From Bacteroidaceae bacterium (GTDB lineage: Bacteria; Bacteroidota; Bacteroidia; Bacteroidales; Bacteroidaceae): 64,000 nt of DNA. The position numbers and the translations under genes were made by a program. Positions within the stretch are counted from its first letter, which is position 1; the number at the start of each line of letters is the position of its first letter. The notes below the pieces were generated by a model. That model was not told the DNA's origin. It saw only the letters and a list, made by a program, of their open reading frames with translations, and did not search any database. This document shows positions 21,001 through 30,000 of this stretch, one piece after another. The stretch lies in assembly GCA_024401215.1 (NCBI GenBank), contig JAKSLL010000012.1, positions 1 to 64,000 of the forward strand, read 5' to 3'.

Positions 21001-24000
21001 TGGTGATTGTCAACTGAGTATTTGCAGCATTGTTGTTACCTTCCCACTGCTTTGAAAAGTATGAAAAGTTATTATCAAGCTTCTGATTGCTGTTATATCT
21101 CAATGATGCCAACACTGGGCTCACCCAAGCCTTTGGCGCAACTACATCACCCGAAAAGAGTGTATATTTAGGCATTATATTCGGCACTTGATCTTGTGTA
21201 CCACTTGTTGTGATCAATCGTCCGATGATACCACCCACATTGAACAGACAAATCTGATTTATGGCAGAGCTACTCTGGAATACCGGATTTTTCAGTGAGA
21301 TATTGACATTAGCAGCGATATGATCAATAGTAAGTTTAACAGGAAGCGTACTGATTGTATTGTATGCGTACTGCACAGAACCGATTGCACCGCCGACATA
21401 TAGACCCTTTGTTGCAAGACTATACTCTTCAGAACCTTCATCTGTAATCTTTGAATTACGGATTTCGATATTCTGAATAGTAGTATTTGAAACGACCATA
21501 CCAGCAAGCACACCAACCATACAGTTATTATAGTTATCTGCTGTAATATGCTTATAGTCTTTCTTGTATGAGAACGTGGTATTATTGACATCATGAGTAA
21601 GCACAGCACCATCTATCACAAGATTCTTGACTACTGTGTTGCTTGTTGTTGTGCCATCTCCCCACTTCGCCGTAGCTGCAGAGTGACCTACAGCACCAAA
21701 AAGTCCATAATAGATATTAGCATCATTGCCATTATACTGACCAGCGCCCCATTTTATGTGGAGATTCTTTATCGCATGCAGCTTACCATCGAAATGACCT
21801 TGGAAGATAAAGTTATTAGAGTATGATCCCCATGAACCATCACTACCATACCCCACATGCGAAATTGGCACAAAATCTGTATTCGACATAGTGATATCCT
21901 TACTCAACTCATAATAAGCACGGTTGTAGTGATATCGTGTCTGATTTGAACCATTTCCACTAGCATCGACAGGCACTCCTATTCCTTCCCAACGAATAGA
22001 CGTTCCAGAAGAGAGGTATGACCACTGACGTAAAGCCTCATCACAATCAATAATATATGGATTATCTTTTGTTCCTCGAGTAGCACTTTCAGTTGTCAGA
22101 ACAAAGTCTTTTGTACATGCAATATTTCCACCAACAATATCGTCATTTTTTTTCGTCTTCATCACTCCAGGTCTGAGTGTGTAAGTAGCAGTTGCTACAA
22201 CAACACCGTCTTTCAAAGCATTGAGAGTTATACCCTGTCCATTCTTCCAATGAGGTCTAAGAGAGAATGAAGTCTTTGTTGTCTTAGCCTTTCCGTCAAC
22301 ATACCACTGGTATGTATAGCTACTTGTCATATCCGTTTCACCGAGCATAGCCTTGACAGAGATAGTGCGATTATCAAAACCACGCTCTTTCTCTTTGTCA
22401 CAGGAAATGGTAAGAACAAGCGGCTTTTCCTTCTGTGCCTCCTTGAAGTTACCTTCTATACCTGCAATAATCTTATCAGAAACTGCAGCAGTAGTATATG
22501 TAGCATTAGCAACACCCTGATAGAAGTACATGTAGTATGGGTAATCCTTTAGATTGCCAGAAGTAGTATTATCACTCTGATAAGGATACATAGGCTGCTC
22601 CTCATTTGTAAAGTGTTCAACACCTACACCTGAAGCACTATAACCAGCAGTTTTTGTCCAATGAAGAACAGTCCAAGAGTCACGCTCACTATCCTGATAG
22701 CGGTTCTGACGAAGGAAAGTAGTGTTCTTAACAGTAATATAACTGATACCATTCTCCTTTTTAGGTGACACACTATAGTTCTTACGGAACTTGTCCTTTG
22801 CAGGTGCCACATTATATGCTATTACTGAGCTGGAGCCCAGAAACTCCGCTGATAGTCCGAGCTTGTAGTCACTATAGTACCACGACCTTACCCTGCTCGC
22901 ATCCAAAGCATCTATGGAAGTGATTACCTCTGTGGTCATAGTATTATGTCCAGGGTTGCTTGCATTGAAGTTAGACACCGTAGGACTGGTAGAAGCCCAT
23001 GGAGCATAAATTTTACCGCCCTTGAAGATAAGGTTCTCAGGCATACCGCAAAAGCCGTTGGAATCTTTATTCGGAGCATTGACACATCCAGCAATACCAC
23101 CAACTGCAAACTTATGATTTTTAATGATGCCGCCCGGCACATAATTAGCGAGATTGATATCTATGCCTGTCACTGCAATGTTCATGAACTTGTCAGGCTG
23201 GTAATTTGCTGTACCAGAACTATTCATCTGACCAATGAAACCACCGACAAAGAAGACCACACTATTCTTGACAACCTTGCTTGTAGAAGGACCAGAGATA
23301 GAACCGCCACTAACAATCATACCGTCAATGGTATTGTATCCAGCCTGACGTCCAACAGCGCCACCTACGTATGTCTCCGCATTAATGTTGCCTGCAATAG
23401 TAACCTTTGCCGTATCAACCTTATTATTAAAGACATCGGCATTAGTATCAGCATAGCCAAGGAAACCACCCTCATAGAAGGCTTTATTAACATCACCATT
23501 CATGGTAACAGTTGGCTTAGTAACGGTATTACCTTGAATGAGTATGCGGTTATTAGGGGAAGCCTTACCCTTAGCTTGACCGATAAAGCCACCGATATAG
23601 GACGCATTATTTGCATTATTACCTTTGGCTGTAACCTCAACTTTTGAAACAGCATTATAAAGTATGCGAATCTTATCCGTTGTACCGTTAGCCTCTGCGT
23701 AACCGATAAAACCAGCAAGACGCATACCATCATTAACGCCATCAGTCGTAATAGAGACATTGCTGACAGAATCTCGCTGTATGCTTAGTTTGTCACCTGA
23801 ATAATAGCCTACCAAACCTCCCACATAAAGGTTTTTAACATCACTGGAATATGTAGCTTTTACATTATCCACCTTTGATGAATCAATCGACGTATAGGTA
23901 TCTGCACAACCAATAATACCACCCATTTGGTTATTACCTGTAGTAGTATTGGTATAAGTGAAAGTAACATTCTTTACCTCAATGTTTGATATATCAGCCT

Positions 24001-24553
24001 GCTTGGCATAACCTGCCAAGCCGCCAAGGCGAGTGTTACCAGCACGTGATGCTGCAGACACGAATTTAACACCATCAATCTTCAAGTTCTTTACCTCGGC
24101 ACGATTTGTAGCACTTGCGCCTTGAATTGTTGGAAAGAGACCATAGTTGCTATTGGTCGTAACATTTAAAGACACATTCTTAATGGTATGACCACCACCA
24201 TCAAAGTGTCCTTGGAATGCTTTTCCAGAGTTTGAGCCAGGTGCCCACTCAATATTGTTAAGATCAATATCGGTAGTAAGTAACCAGTAATAACCAGAAG
24301 CTCTACCCGTCCATTCCTGATTAACAATACGTATGAAGTAAGCAAACTCCTTGGCGTTGTCAATAGTATATGGATTGGTTGCAGAGTTTGCTTGACCAGG
24401 AGTCTTCAAAGTGATACCATTCTCAGCAAACTTATTGTTGCCATTACTTGCAATAGTTCCATCCCAAGTATCTGCCATAGCAGAGCCCACTCCCATCATA
24501 ACGATGGTAAGGAGAGCTATCAATCTATTCATATATGTGCGACGTATATTCAT
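18038..24553 (-). CDS. Giant 2171-aa GLUG and 'VYGGG' repeat protein
   Basis: The signal peptide is MNRLIALLTIVMMGVGSAMA; translation may start at this internal Met (24532) rather than at 24553. The first ~530 residues contain GLUG-type units (GGLAGY, GGIIGC, GGLVGYY, GGFIGY). A middle region has a WEGIGVPVD-type second GLUG block and Ig-like segments with YQWYVDGK and YRWQESFDG. From about residue 1780 to the end come GNVYGGG, GSVYGG, GNIYGAG and GNIYGGGEFG repeats of the same kind as the next gene. It ends abruptly (KIGDKIMQ) without the T9SS-like tail seen in its neighbour, so surface attachment may depend on another subunit. It sits between three fimbrillin-like lipoproteins and the 3229-aa gene, consistent with one assembly. 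Confidence 0.75.
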   Translation of the reverse strand: MNIRRTYMNRLIALLTIVMMGVGSAMADTWDGTIASNGNNKFAENGITLKTPGQANSATNPYTIDNAKEFAYFIRIVNQEWTGRASGYYWLLTTDIDLNNIEWAPGSNSGKAFQGHFDGGGHTIKNVSLNVTTNSNYGLFPTIQGASATNRAEVKNLKIDGVKFVSAASRAGNTRLGGLAGYAKQADISNIEVKNVTFTYTNTTTGNNQMGGIIGCADTYTSIDSSKVDNVKATYSSDVKNLYVGGLVGYYSGDKLSIQRDSVSNVSITTDGVNDGMRLAGFIGYAEANGTTDKIRILYNAVSKVEVTAKGNNANNASYIGGFIGQAKGKASPNNRILIQGNTVTKPTVTMNGDVNKAFYEGGFLGYADTNADVFNNKVDTAKVTIAGNINAETYVGGAVGRQAGYNTIDGMIVSGGSISGPSTSKVVKNSVVFFVGGFIGQMNSSGTANYQPDKFMNIAVTGIDINLANYVPGGIIKNHKFAVGGIAGCVNAPNKDSNGFCGMPENLIFKGGKIYAPWASTSPTVSNFNASNPGHNTMTTEVITSIDALDASRVRSWYYSDYKLGLSAEFLGSSSVIAYNVAPAKDKFRKNYSVSPKKENGISYITVKNTTFLRQNRYQDSERDSWTVLHWTKTAGYSASGVGVEHFTNEEQPMYPYQSDNTTSGNLKDYPYYMYFYQGVANATYTTAAVSDKIIAGIEGNFKEAQKEKPLVLTISCDKEKERGFDNRTISVKAMLGETDMTSSYTYQWYVDGKAKTTKTSFSLRPHWKNGQGITLNALKDGVVVATATYTLRPGVMKTKKNDDIVGGNIACTKDFVLTTESATRGTKDNPYIIDCDEALRQWSYLSSGTSIRWEGIGVPVDASGNGSNQTRYHYNRAYYELSKDITMSNTDFVPISHVGYGSDGSWGSYSNNFIFQGHFDGKLHAIKNLHIKWGAGQYNGNDANIYYGLFGAVGHSAATAKWGDGTTTSNTVVKNLVIDGAVLTHDVNNTTFSYKKDYKHITADNYNNCMVGVLAGMVVSNTTIQNIEIRNSKITDEGSEEYSLATKGLYVGGAIGSVQYAYNTISTLPVKLTIDHIAANVNISLKNPVFQSSSAINQICLFNVGGIIGRLITTSGTQDQVPNIMPKYTLFSGDVVAPKAWVSPVLASLRYNSNQKLDNNFSYFSKQWEGNNNAANTQLTITNAHYYNYSIDGKLITELYPENKCAWEARSVTAHADGNGTKETYTPKMYQGVNYGAIWVDAEGSSLKTLNENKVDETYWTWEKGFVHMTKTPSLDAYLTSVDKTDRTGVELTANMSDESTGTYRWQESFDGASWIDLDGETSQMYPTAYVNMPKLIVSYITVGGKEYRTLPYYVHSKNLTFSPYLESEGIDENGDEEDDKFSFEVKWKNDDVPNSSYEVIYQWCKSDGLTPIEGKTSNTLELDKDGLDEAGGSVWCVIKINYMGREISKFSIRSYIDATVVFVDGTNGIDNTAGSRERGWAPETAVKTIDHANSLLKSADDGGTWDNNIIVIMGTLNPNDFRFQSNGTNPATLTGKWNGIDYNGVIKIDEIKPTAGEHTLNLFRTIGSGTNCYVLGDTKFENLTFYGKNDSGNSFIELHGRDVTFGKGLVMKNFKNLSKAHGNMGESEKIPELTIVFTATNLSKEEIDLMVNRSTPQVVTFQSGHYGRILSGRFTQKFFWGNYDEGKSNFLKNTSYSILGSATRPVWAVVNVDIDDENEMTDGGSVTYTRDINSIIAGLTDGSMYGDFEVNFHGGNISYIVGANQGNAMRNGEVTYTPKDGEEGTFGQWPNASFFGRSVINVEQDPKLKSINIGHLYAGGLGRDVQAASTSRAPVDMYLYGRTEVNIKSGTISGNVYGGGTGGVIGVNPWDDHMPYATKEANDGTKAIIDGVQYGYNPAWSSMTKESPLAKVVLHNRKATGDGYEIDSLDLSNSSTTLNISGGTINGNVYGGGYGEVPDMPILSAMQGIGSVFGTSNINITGGVIDGSVYGGSRGSITYYNIGKNAYGQYINHIAEMNGTVNLRITGDEYNYPTIRGNIYGAGQGLEAAPRKATDADVEEGKAVNVGDTYTEEYLRIATTGNKELLGENHETNVNILIDLPENAPFDGNIYGGGEFGVVDGNTNITIKRGTFNGNIFGGGKGKNNDDNRNKARVNGSTNVKIGDKIMQ

Positions 24554-24601
24554 TGTCTTTTGTTGTTTAATTTCTATTTTTGAGGGGGACTTTATTGTCC
24601 G

Positions 24602-25672
24602 CTACTTCACCGTCACAGCCTTGTCATCATGCTCGGAGAGCACATACAGGTAATCTGGATTGATAGTGACGCTTAGGTCATAATACTTACCAGACTCAAG
24701 CTTAGTGATAGATGCACTCTTCAATGTGAATGCCGATGACACAGCTGTCACATTCTTACGTGTGCGATGAGCGCTGATGTCATCCGCTATTGGATTGCCG
24801 TCAGAGTCAAATGCCTCATCATCATATATGTCGTATGTACACTCCAGCAACAACTTAGTCGATACCAGAATCTTATCGTTATCTGGATTGACATACAAGT
24901 ATCCGAATGCCTTAGAGGATGTAGAAAGACGGAAACCAGGAGCACCATCGATAGTTGTGAAGCGGGCTCTTTCTGCCAAGTCCAATGTATTTACCTTCTT
25001 CGTGCCATTAAGACTGCTTATCTTAACTTGGCGCAATACGATGTTACGCACCTTTGCATACTTTGAACTGTAGCCATAGAAGAGACGCAGCATTGCTGTG
25101 TAGTGCTTTAAGTCAAAAAGGACATGCGCTGACTTATTGTCTGACGCTATATCTATAGGAGCTTTACGGCTGTACAGATAGTCACAGAATCCAAATGCAG
25201 GAATATTCTTCCATAACTTTGGATTCGATACTGTTGTAGAAGCTCCCGGACTTGGCTCACCGTCAAGAGTTGCCCATGCATAGAAATCATAATTATCTCC
25301 CAGGTGGTCAACATAAAAGTGAGTATTTACTCCTTGCGCGTCATACAAATAATAAGTTGAATGATTCTCGCACTCTGTCATCGCATTCAACTTAGAAATA
25401 AAGAATGGCTCTAACAGATTTTTTCCATCGCGATCCACTTGAACAGCAACACGCTGAGGGAAGTTCTCATAAGAGACTGCTATATTGCCCGTTCCCATAA
25501 GTTCATCAGAATAAGCACGCGTAGATAGCGACTTGCCATCAACCCATGAAGATGAAACGGCAAATGACAATGTACGATTGTCTATAGACTCATCATGCAT
25601 ATCATCAGAACATGATGATATGCATAAACCCACGAGCATAGCGCTTAATATATATAAATATGTCAGTTTCAT
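24602..25672 (-). CDS. Fimbrillin-like lipoprotein (third in operon)
   Basis: This 356-aa protein has a lipoprotein signal peptide with lipobox LCISSC and cysteine ~21. The FimA/Mfa-type layout follows: a 'LSFAVSSSWVDGKSLSTRA' strand after the lipid anchor with an Arg (TRA) suited to gingipain-like maturation, then an N-domain with 'FDLKHYTAMLRLFYGY', the usual conserved helix-strand of fimbrillin family proteins. The stop is 48 nt before the 2171-aa giant gene. It probably acts as an accessory or anchor fimbrial subunit exported to the outer membrane and assembled into a pilus. Which subunit role it plays cannot be read from sequence alone. Confidence 0.7.
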   Translation of the reverse strand: MKLTYLYILSAMLVGLCISSCSDDMHDESIDNRTLSFAVSSSWVDGKSLSTRAYSDELMGTGNIAVSYENFPQRVAVQVDRDGKNLLEPFFISKLNAMTECENHSTYYLYDAQGVNTHFYVDHLGDNYDFYAWATLDGEPSPGASTTVSNPKLWKNIPAFGFCDYLYSRKAPIDIASDNKSAHVLFDLKHYTAMLRLFYGYSSKYAKVRNIVLRQVKISSLNGTKKVNTLDLAERARFTTIDGAPGFRLSTSSKAFGYLYVNPDNDKILVSTKLLLECTYDIYDDEAFDSDGNPIADDISAHRTRKNVTAVSSAFTLKSASITKLESGKYYDLSVTINPDYLYVLSEHDDKAVTVK

Positions 25673-25739
25673 AGTCTGTGTATTTCCTGTTCAATGATTG
25701 TTTAACCCTGCATTGGTATTAGCGTCTGTCACCTTATCA

Positions 25740-26795
25740 TCACCAATTCTTAAATTCAAGCTCTTGATGTCCGCCCTGAATCCAAGGCTCAACCTTTACG
25801 TCGTAAAGGACAGGTTCAAGTCCCTCTCCTATCTTAAAAAGATAGACGTATTTATAGTTTGCTTTCCAATTGTTATAGACAGCTGGCACCGATGCTGTTT
25901 TGTACTCACCGTCCTGCCTTAGTTGAAGTGTGAAAGAAGTTGAGCCGTTAAACGGATAAACCGTATAAACATTCACGTCAGCCCCTGTCGCCTCAGATGG
26001 TTTTGCAATGGCGGAAGAGTTGGATGAAATGTTTGTGTTATGAAGCACAACATCATCGAATGCCATATATTGGAGTGTGCCCGCAGGCCACGTAATTTTC
26101 GCTTTAGGATCCCCTGTGAGAGGATAGTCAATACTTACCGGGCCCTTTGCTGCTATCTTATCACCATTGCTTGGTGAAAAACGTATATTTGTGAGATTAA
26201 CAACATCTTCATCGCCGGCAAGAGGAATATTTGTGTAAAATCTAAGCTCTACCTTTGCACATAAACGCTTGAAAGTCATATTCACTATGTTACGATAGTC
26301 TGCGCTATTGACGCAGCTAACCTCCGAAACGTAGATATGTTCCATAGAACTCATTGGTGTATCAGAAGAACCGATTTTAATTTTTGATTTATCTGAAGAA
26401 ACATCAACACTAACACCGTTTGAGACAAATGACCAAAAACGATACTCATCAGCAGAATAATCCCAGAACTTTTGTTCTTGTTTGACACCATAAAAAGAAG
26501 TACCACCCTCATACGAATATGGGGTAATACCTGTCATATCTTTTCCATCATACTTCACCGTATATCCGTCAAACACACACTGGTTTGCACCGCCTACTGT
26601 CTTAAAGCCAAACACGATAAAATCATGGGCAAGCGGCATTGATGCAGCTCGAGTCATTATGTTTTCTTCAGCCTGAACATCAACAGAGAAAGATATTGGC
26701 TTACCCTGTCCTTGAACGTCTGGGATAATATCATCGTCTGAACTTGAACAAGCACAGAGAACACTGAGTGATATGTAAAATAGAAATCGTTTCAC
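25740..26795 (-). CDS. Fimbrillin-like lipoprotein (second in operon)
   Basis: This 351-aa lipoprotein has lipobox VLCAC and cysteine ~16. It shares the fimbrillin pattern: 'ISFSVDVQAEENIMTRA' (a potential Arg cleavage site), 'YWDYSADEYRFW'-type segment and 'MTFKRLCAKVELRFY', then a C-terminal 'NWKANYKYVYLFKI' strand common to Bacteroidales fimbrillin paralogs. It is separated from the upstream major-type fimbrillin by 185 bp containing a strong hairpin, so it may be expressed at a lower level. A minor or tip-proximal subunit is the likely role. Confidence 0.75.
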   Translation of the reverse strand: MKRFLFYISLSVLCACSSSDDDIIPDVQGQGKPISFSVDVQAEENIMTRAASMPLAHDFIVFGFKTVGGANQCVFDGYTVKYDGKDMTGITPYSYEGGTSFYGVKQEQKFWDYSADEYRFWSFVSNGVSVDVSSDKSKIKIGSSDTPMSSMEHIYVSEVSCVNSADYRNIVNMTFKRLCAKVELRFYTNIPLAGDEDVVNLTNIRFSPSNGDKIAAKGPVSIDYPLTGDPKAKITWPAGTLQYMAFDDVVLHNTNISSNSSAIAKPSEATGADVNVYTVYPFNGSTSFTLQLRQDGEYKTASVPAVYNNWKANYKYVYLFKIGEGLEPVLYDVKVEPWIQGGHQELEFKNW

Positions 26796-26927
26796 TTGTA
26801 AGCTATTAAGTTACATCACAAGAATTCACACAAGAGTTATGTGACCTTCTTGCTTTGTCTAATTGTTTTCTAAGAACCTACATTATATACGCATACGCGC
26901 GTAAAAAAAAATTAAATATTACATCTG

Positions 26928-26953
26928 CTCCCTCCCGACTTTGCGGGAGGGAG
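26928..26953 (-). terminator. Strong hairpin after the major-type fimbrillin
   Basis: A perfect 10-bp stem, CTCCCTCCCG with CGGGAGGGAG and a 6-nt loop, lies 27 nt after the 597-aa gene's stop on the minus strand. A run of nine T follows about 17 nt further on. It may be a leaky terminator or an RNA-stabilising 3' structure within the operon, lowering the yield of downstream subunits. Confidence 0.6.
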
Positions 26954-26980
26954 AGATGTCAATATGTGGGATTCAACAGA

Positions 26981-28774
26981 TTACTGAATCTTGATAACCT
27001 TTACAGCGTACTCGCCGTCAGAGATAGTAACCTTCTTGTAGTAGTGCATATCAGCAACAGCAACATCAGTAGCACCACAAGCTGTGAAGCTTATGCCGTC
27101 AGTTGTTGTGAAGAATCCTTCAACAGAAGAACCTAATGTTACAGCAACCTCAACATACTTTGTTGCTGGTGTGCCAGCCTTTGTCTCATATACTACTACG
27201 TAAGACTTGCCTGAAGTAAGTTTACCAGCAGCAATCTTAGCAGCTTCACCTGCTGTAACAGTAACATCACTACCTGCTGTTGGAATTGCAGTTACTGTAG
27301 CATCGATAGCAGAAGTAACCTCTGTGAGTGTAATAGCTGCAGGAGTGATGTTGAGAGCGTCAATAACATCAGCCTCAGTAGCATTAGCTGCAGAAACCTC
27401 ATAAACCTTAGCATTAGCCATATCTGTGACGCCGTCAATCATTACATAGATATCCTTTGTAGCATCATACTCACTACCTGCAGTAACAACTACGCCTTCC
27501 TGATAAGAAGTTACAGATGGAGTAGCAACTGTAGTAACAGTCTCCTGGAAACCAGCGATTTCGCTCTCTACTACTGCATCGAATGTGATTGCAAAGAGTC
27601 CTTCTGGATCGTCTGGAGTTGCAGGTACCTCTGGAGTGTCGTCAGATGGATCGTCTGGAGTACCACCGTCATCACCTGGAGTACCAGGGTTCATACCACC
27701 TGTTGTACCGTTAGTGTTTGGAGAAAGCTTGAAGAGGTAAGTGTAAGCGTAGTTTGTCTTCCACTCAGCATACTGAACAGGAACGACAGCACGAGCGTTG
27801 CTTACCTTGATTTCCTCACCAGAACCGTCATCTGATACGAGAGTATAGTCAATACGGATAGAGAGAGAAGAAGCATTGCCTTCGTTAGAAGATACACCAG
27901 CATAGTCTGTGAAAGATGCTGTGCTTGATGTAGTGCCGAGAAGACCTGAGTTATAAGTGATAGCACCCAAATTCTGGATATGACCAGCAGCACCGCCACC
28001 TGAAGTAGAAGCGATAACCTTAGCCTTATTATTCTCAGGATTTGAAGGGTCATTAACTACTGGGAAATATACCAAGTACTCACCACCAGTCACGATGTTG
28101 TCAGTAGATGAGATAAGCTTAGCATCTGTATTTGTACCATTAACAGAAGAGAAATCCTCATAGAAGACGATGTTCTTTACTGAATAGCCAGGAATTGTCT
28201 CATAGAAACCGAGGCGAACCTGTGAACCAGAGTTCTTGAATGTAAGAGTGACTGTCTTGTTATAGTCTGCTGGCTTAACAGTCACCATATCAGCAATCTT
28301 TGCATTTCCTGTGAAAGTGTAAGCACCACCTACAGAGTAAGTTGCTGTTGCAGGAGTGATAGCTGTTGCTGTTGCACCACTTACTGCGATGAAGTCATAG
28401 TGGTCTGCGCTGTAGTCCCAATACTTGATAGACTGACCAGAAACAACACCTACATATTCCCAACCTGCTGTGTTTGACTCTGTAGAGTAAGCAGAACCTG
28501 CTGTGTACTTTACCTTGTAGTTGTCGAATACTTTAGTCTGAGCAATCTTATCCCCAACATACTCGCCCTTTGTACCCATAACTGTAAACTGACCACCGAG
28601 TTCAGTGGCAGCATCAGAACCAGTCTTAGTGGCACGAGTCATGTTCTTTGCACTCTGAGAGAACGAAATCATTCCACTCTCTTTCTTTCCAGAAGAATCG
28701 CCAATAAATTCGTCACTTGAACAGCTTGCCAATACAAGCGCAGCTGCTAAATAATAATAATTCTTCATAAGCAT
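26981..28774 (-). CDS. Fimbrillin family lipoprotein, probable major subunit
   Basis: This 597-aa protein has a lipoprotein signal (ALVLASC, cysteine ~18). An N-terminal fimbrillin region contains 'ISFSQSAKNMTRATKTG' with a possible Arg cleavage site, 'YWDYSADHYDF' and 'VTLTFKNSGSQVRLGFYE', ending in 'AEWKTNYAYTYLFKLS'. That closing strand is followed by a Gly/Pro/Asp-rich linker (about residues 350-390). An unusual ~200-residue Ala/Val/Thr-rich C-terminal extension follows, with 'AVVESEIAGFQE' and two beta-rich segments. Being first of three fimbrillins, and followed by a strong hairpin, it is the best candidate for the main pilus subunit. The extension is atypical for FimA or Mfa1. Confidence 0.8.
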   Translation of the reverse strand: MLMKNYYYLAAALVLASCSSDEFIGDSSGKKESGMISFSQSAKNMTRATKTGSDAATELGGQFTVMGTKGEYVGDKIAQTKVFDNYKVKYTAGSAYSTESNTAGWEYVGVVSGQSIKYWDYSADHYDFIAVSGATATAITPATATYSVGGAYTFTGNAKIADMVTVKPADYNKTVTLTFKNSGSQVRLGFYETIPGYSVKNIVFYEDFSSVNGTNTDAKLISSTDNIVTGGEYLVYFPVVNDPSNPENNKAKVIASTSGGGAAGHIQNLGAITYNSGLLGTTSSTASFTDYAGVSSNEGNASSLSIRIDYTLVSDDGSGEEIKVSNARAVVPVQYAEWKTNYAYTYLFKLSPNTNGTTGGMNPGTPGDDGGTPDDPSDDTPEVPATPDDPEGLFAITFDAVVESEIAGFQETVTTVATPSVTSYQEGVVVTAGSEYDATKDIYVMIDGVTDMANAKVYEVSAANATEADVIDALNITPAAITLTEVTSAIDATVTAIPTAGSDVTVTAGEAAKIAAGKLTSGKSYVVVYETKAGTPATKYVEVAVTLGSSVEGFFTTTDGISFTACGATDVAVADMHYYKKVTISDGEYAVKVIKIQ

Positions 28775-28815
28775 TTTTTTATTAAATTATTGTCACCTAT
28801 TTATTTATCTCTAAT

Positions 28816-30000
28816 TTACATTTCAAATTCAATCTCCTCCATTTCATAATCTTCGACTTCAGCATTAAAACCTGAACCATGAGAAATGGTAGGGATTTTT
28901 ACAGAATCAACATCAAGATCGACAGTCAAGACTCCTCCTTTGTAGAATTTGCGCACCTGATCTGTAACATCAAACACGAATGTTGAGTCTTTACCATTGT
29001 TGAAGATGAAGTTGACATCCATATAGTGCCTTACATCATCCTTAACTTCTGATGCTCGCATCACACGCGAAGAGTTCTGGTTAGGGATTCCGAAGGTAAG
29101 ACAACGTCCTCCTGCCACATCCACCATCTCGCCTGTATTCTGAATTCGGCATGAACGCTTGAAGCGAACATTATAATGGACTGAGATTGCATCCGACCCT
29201 GCCATTCCGTTGTTGAGCGTCACGCTTCGCGCCATTCCGCTGAGGTTTGCCTCACCTGCCACTCCGTCTATTCTGCCCCTGTTGTTGTGAAGTCTCACCT
29301 GTGTGAGGTAGATATAAGTGAGAGGATGAATCTCCATTGTCAGATTCTTATAGTATGTGTTGGTTGCCTCATCAAAATAGTCGTAATCCTCAAAATTGTC
29401 TGAGACATAGATATTTCTCTCATACCCGGCAAAGAACTCCTCTGGCTGATAGAACGAATTAGGGTATTTTGACTTCACCCTTAATTCCTTAATGGCTGGA
29501 GAAAGTGTCGAATTCGTGAAAGCTGTAACCTCGTCGAGCGATGTCTCCTCATCAATCACAACACTCTGGATACCTTCAGGCGCATAGATGTCGTTCCATG
29601 CAAGAATGTCATAATACCCGAAATCATATACTGTACGAAGTCTATTGCCAACAATATGGAACTTGTCAACAGTATTATGCTTCTTATTCGTTTCGTAGCC
29701 TAAATAGTAACGGCGTATTTCAAACTCCTCTGGCATGGTGTATCCAATCTCGCCAAAGAGCTTCCTGTCTGTGTCATCCCATCCGTATGTCCACTGCGCT
29801 CTCCAGTCTTCCTCCAATTCAACATAATAGTCCCAATAGACAGAGAGGTCAAGGTTTACGATCGGCATTACAACCTCAACATGGCGGTCACGGTGGAGAT
29901 GCAACGGTGGCACTCGCTCACATGAAGTGAAGCAGACAAGAACCGACTGCAAAGCCACGGCCATGATTACTGCCAATTTCATTATACGCTTATAATCCAT
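28816..30000 (-). CDS. DUF5119-type lipoprotein of the fimbrial operon
   Basis: I place the start at 30000 (MDYKRIMKLAVIMAVALQ), which gives a clean lipoprotein signal ending VCFTSC; the longer frame to 30057 only overlaps the previous gene. The ~394-aa product has 'RHVEVVMPIVNLDLSVYWDYY' near the mature N-terminus and later 'FKRSCRIQNTGEMVDVAGG'. This matches the DUF5119 proteins that accompany DUF3575 and fimbrillin genes in Bacteroidales. It overlaps the upstream stop by 11 nt, so translation is probably coupled. I infer a periplasmic or outer-membrane assembly or anchoring role. Confidence 0.7.
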   Translation of the reverse strand: MDYKRIMKLAVIMAVALQSVLVCFTSCERVPPLHLHRDRHVEVVMPIVNLDLSVYWDYYVELEEDWRAQWTYGWDDTDRKLFGEIGYTMPEEFEIRRYYLGYETNKKHNTVDKFHIVGNRLRTVYDFGYYDILAWNDIYAPEGIQSVVIDEETSLDEVTAFTNSTLSPAIKELRVKSKYPNSFYQPEEFFAGYERNIYVSDNFEDYDYFDEATNTYYKNLTMEIHPLTYIYLTQVRLHNNRGRIDGVAGEANLSGMARSVTLNNGMAGSDAISVHYNVRFKRSCRIQNTGEMVDVAGGRCLTFGIPNQNSSRVMRASEVKDDVRHYMDVNFIFNNGKDSTFVFDVTDQVRKFYKGGVLTVDLDVDSVKIPTISHGSGFNAEVEDYEMEEIEFEM

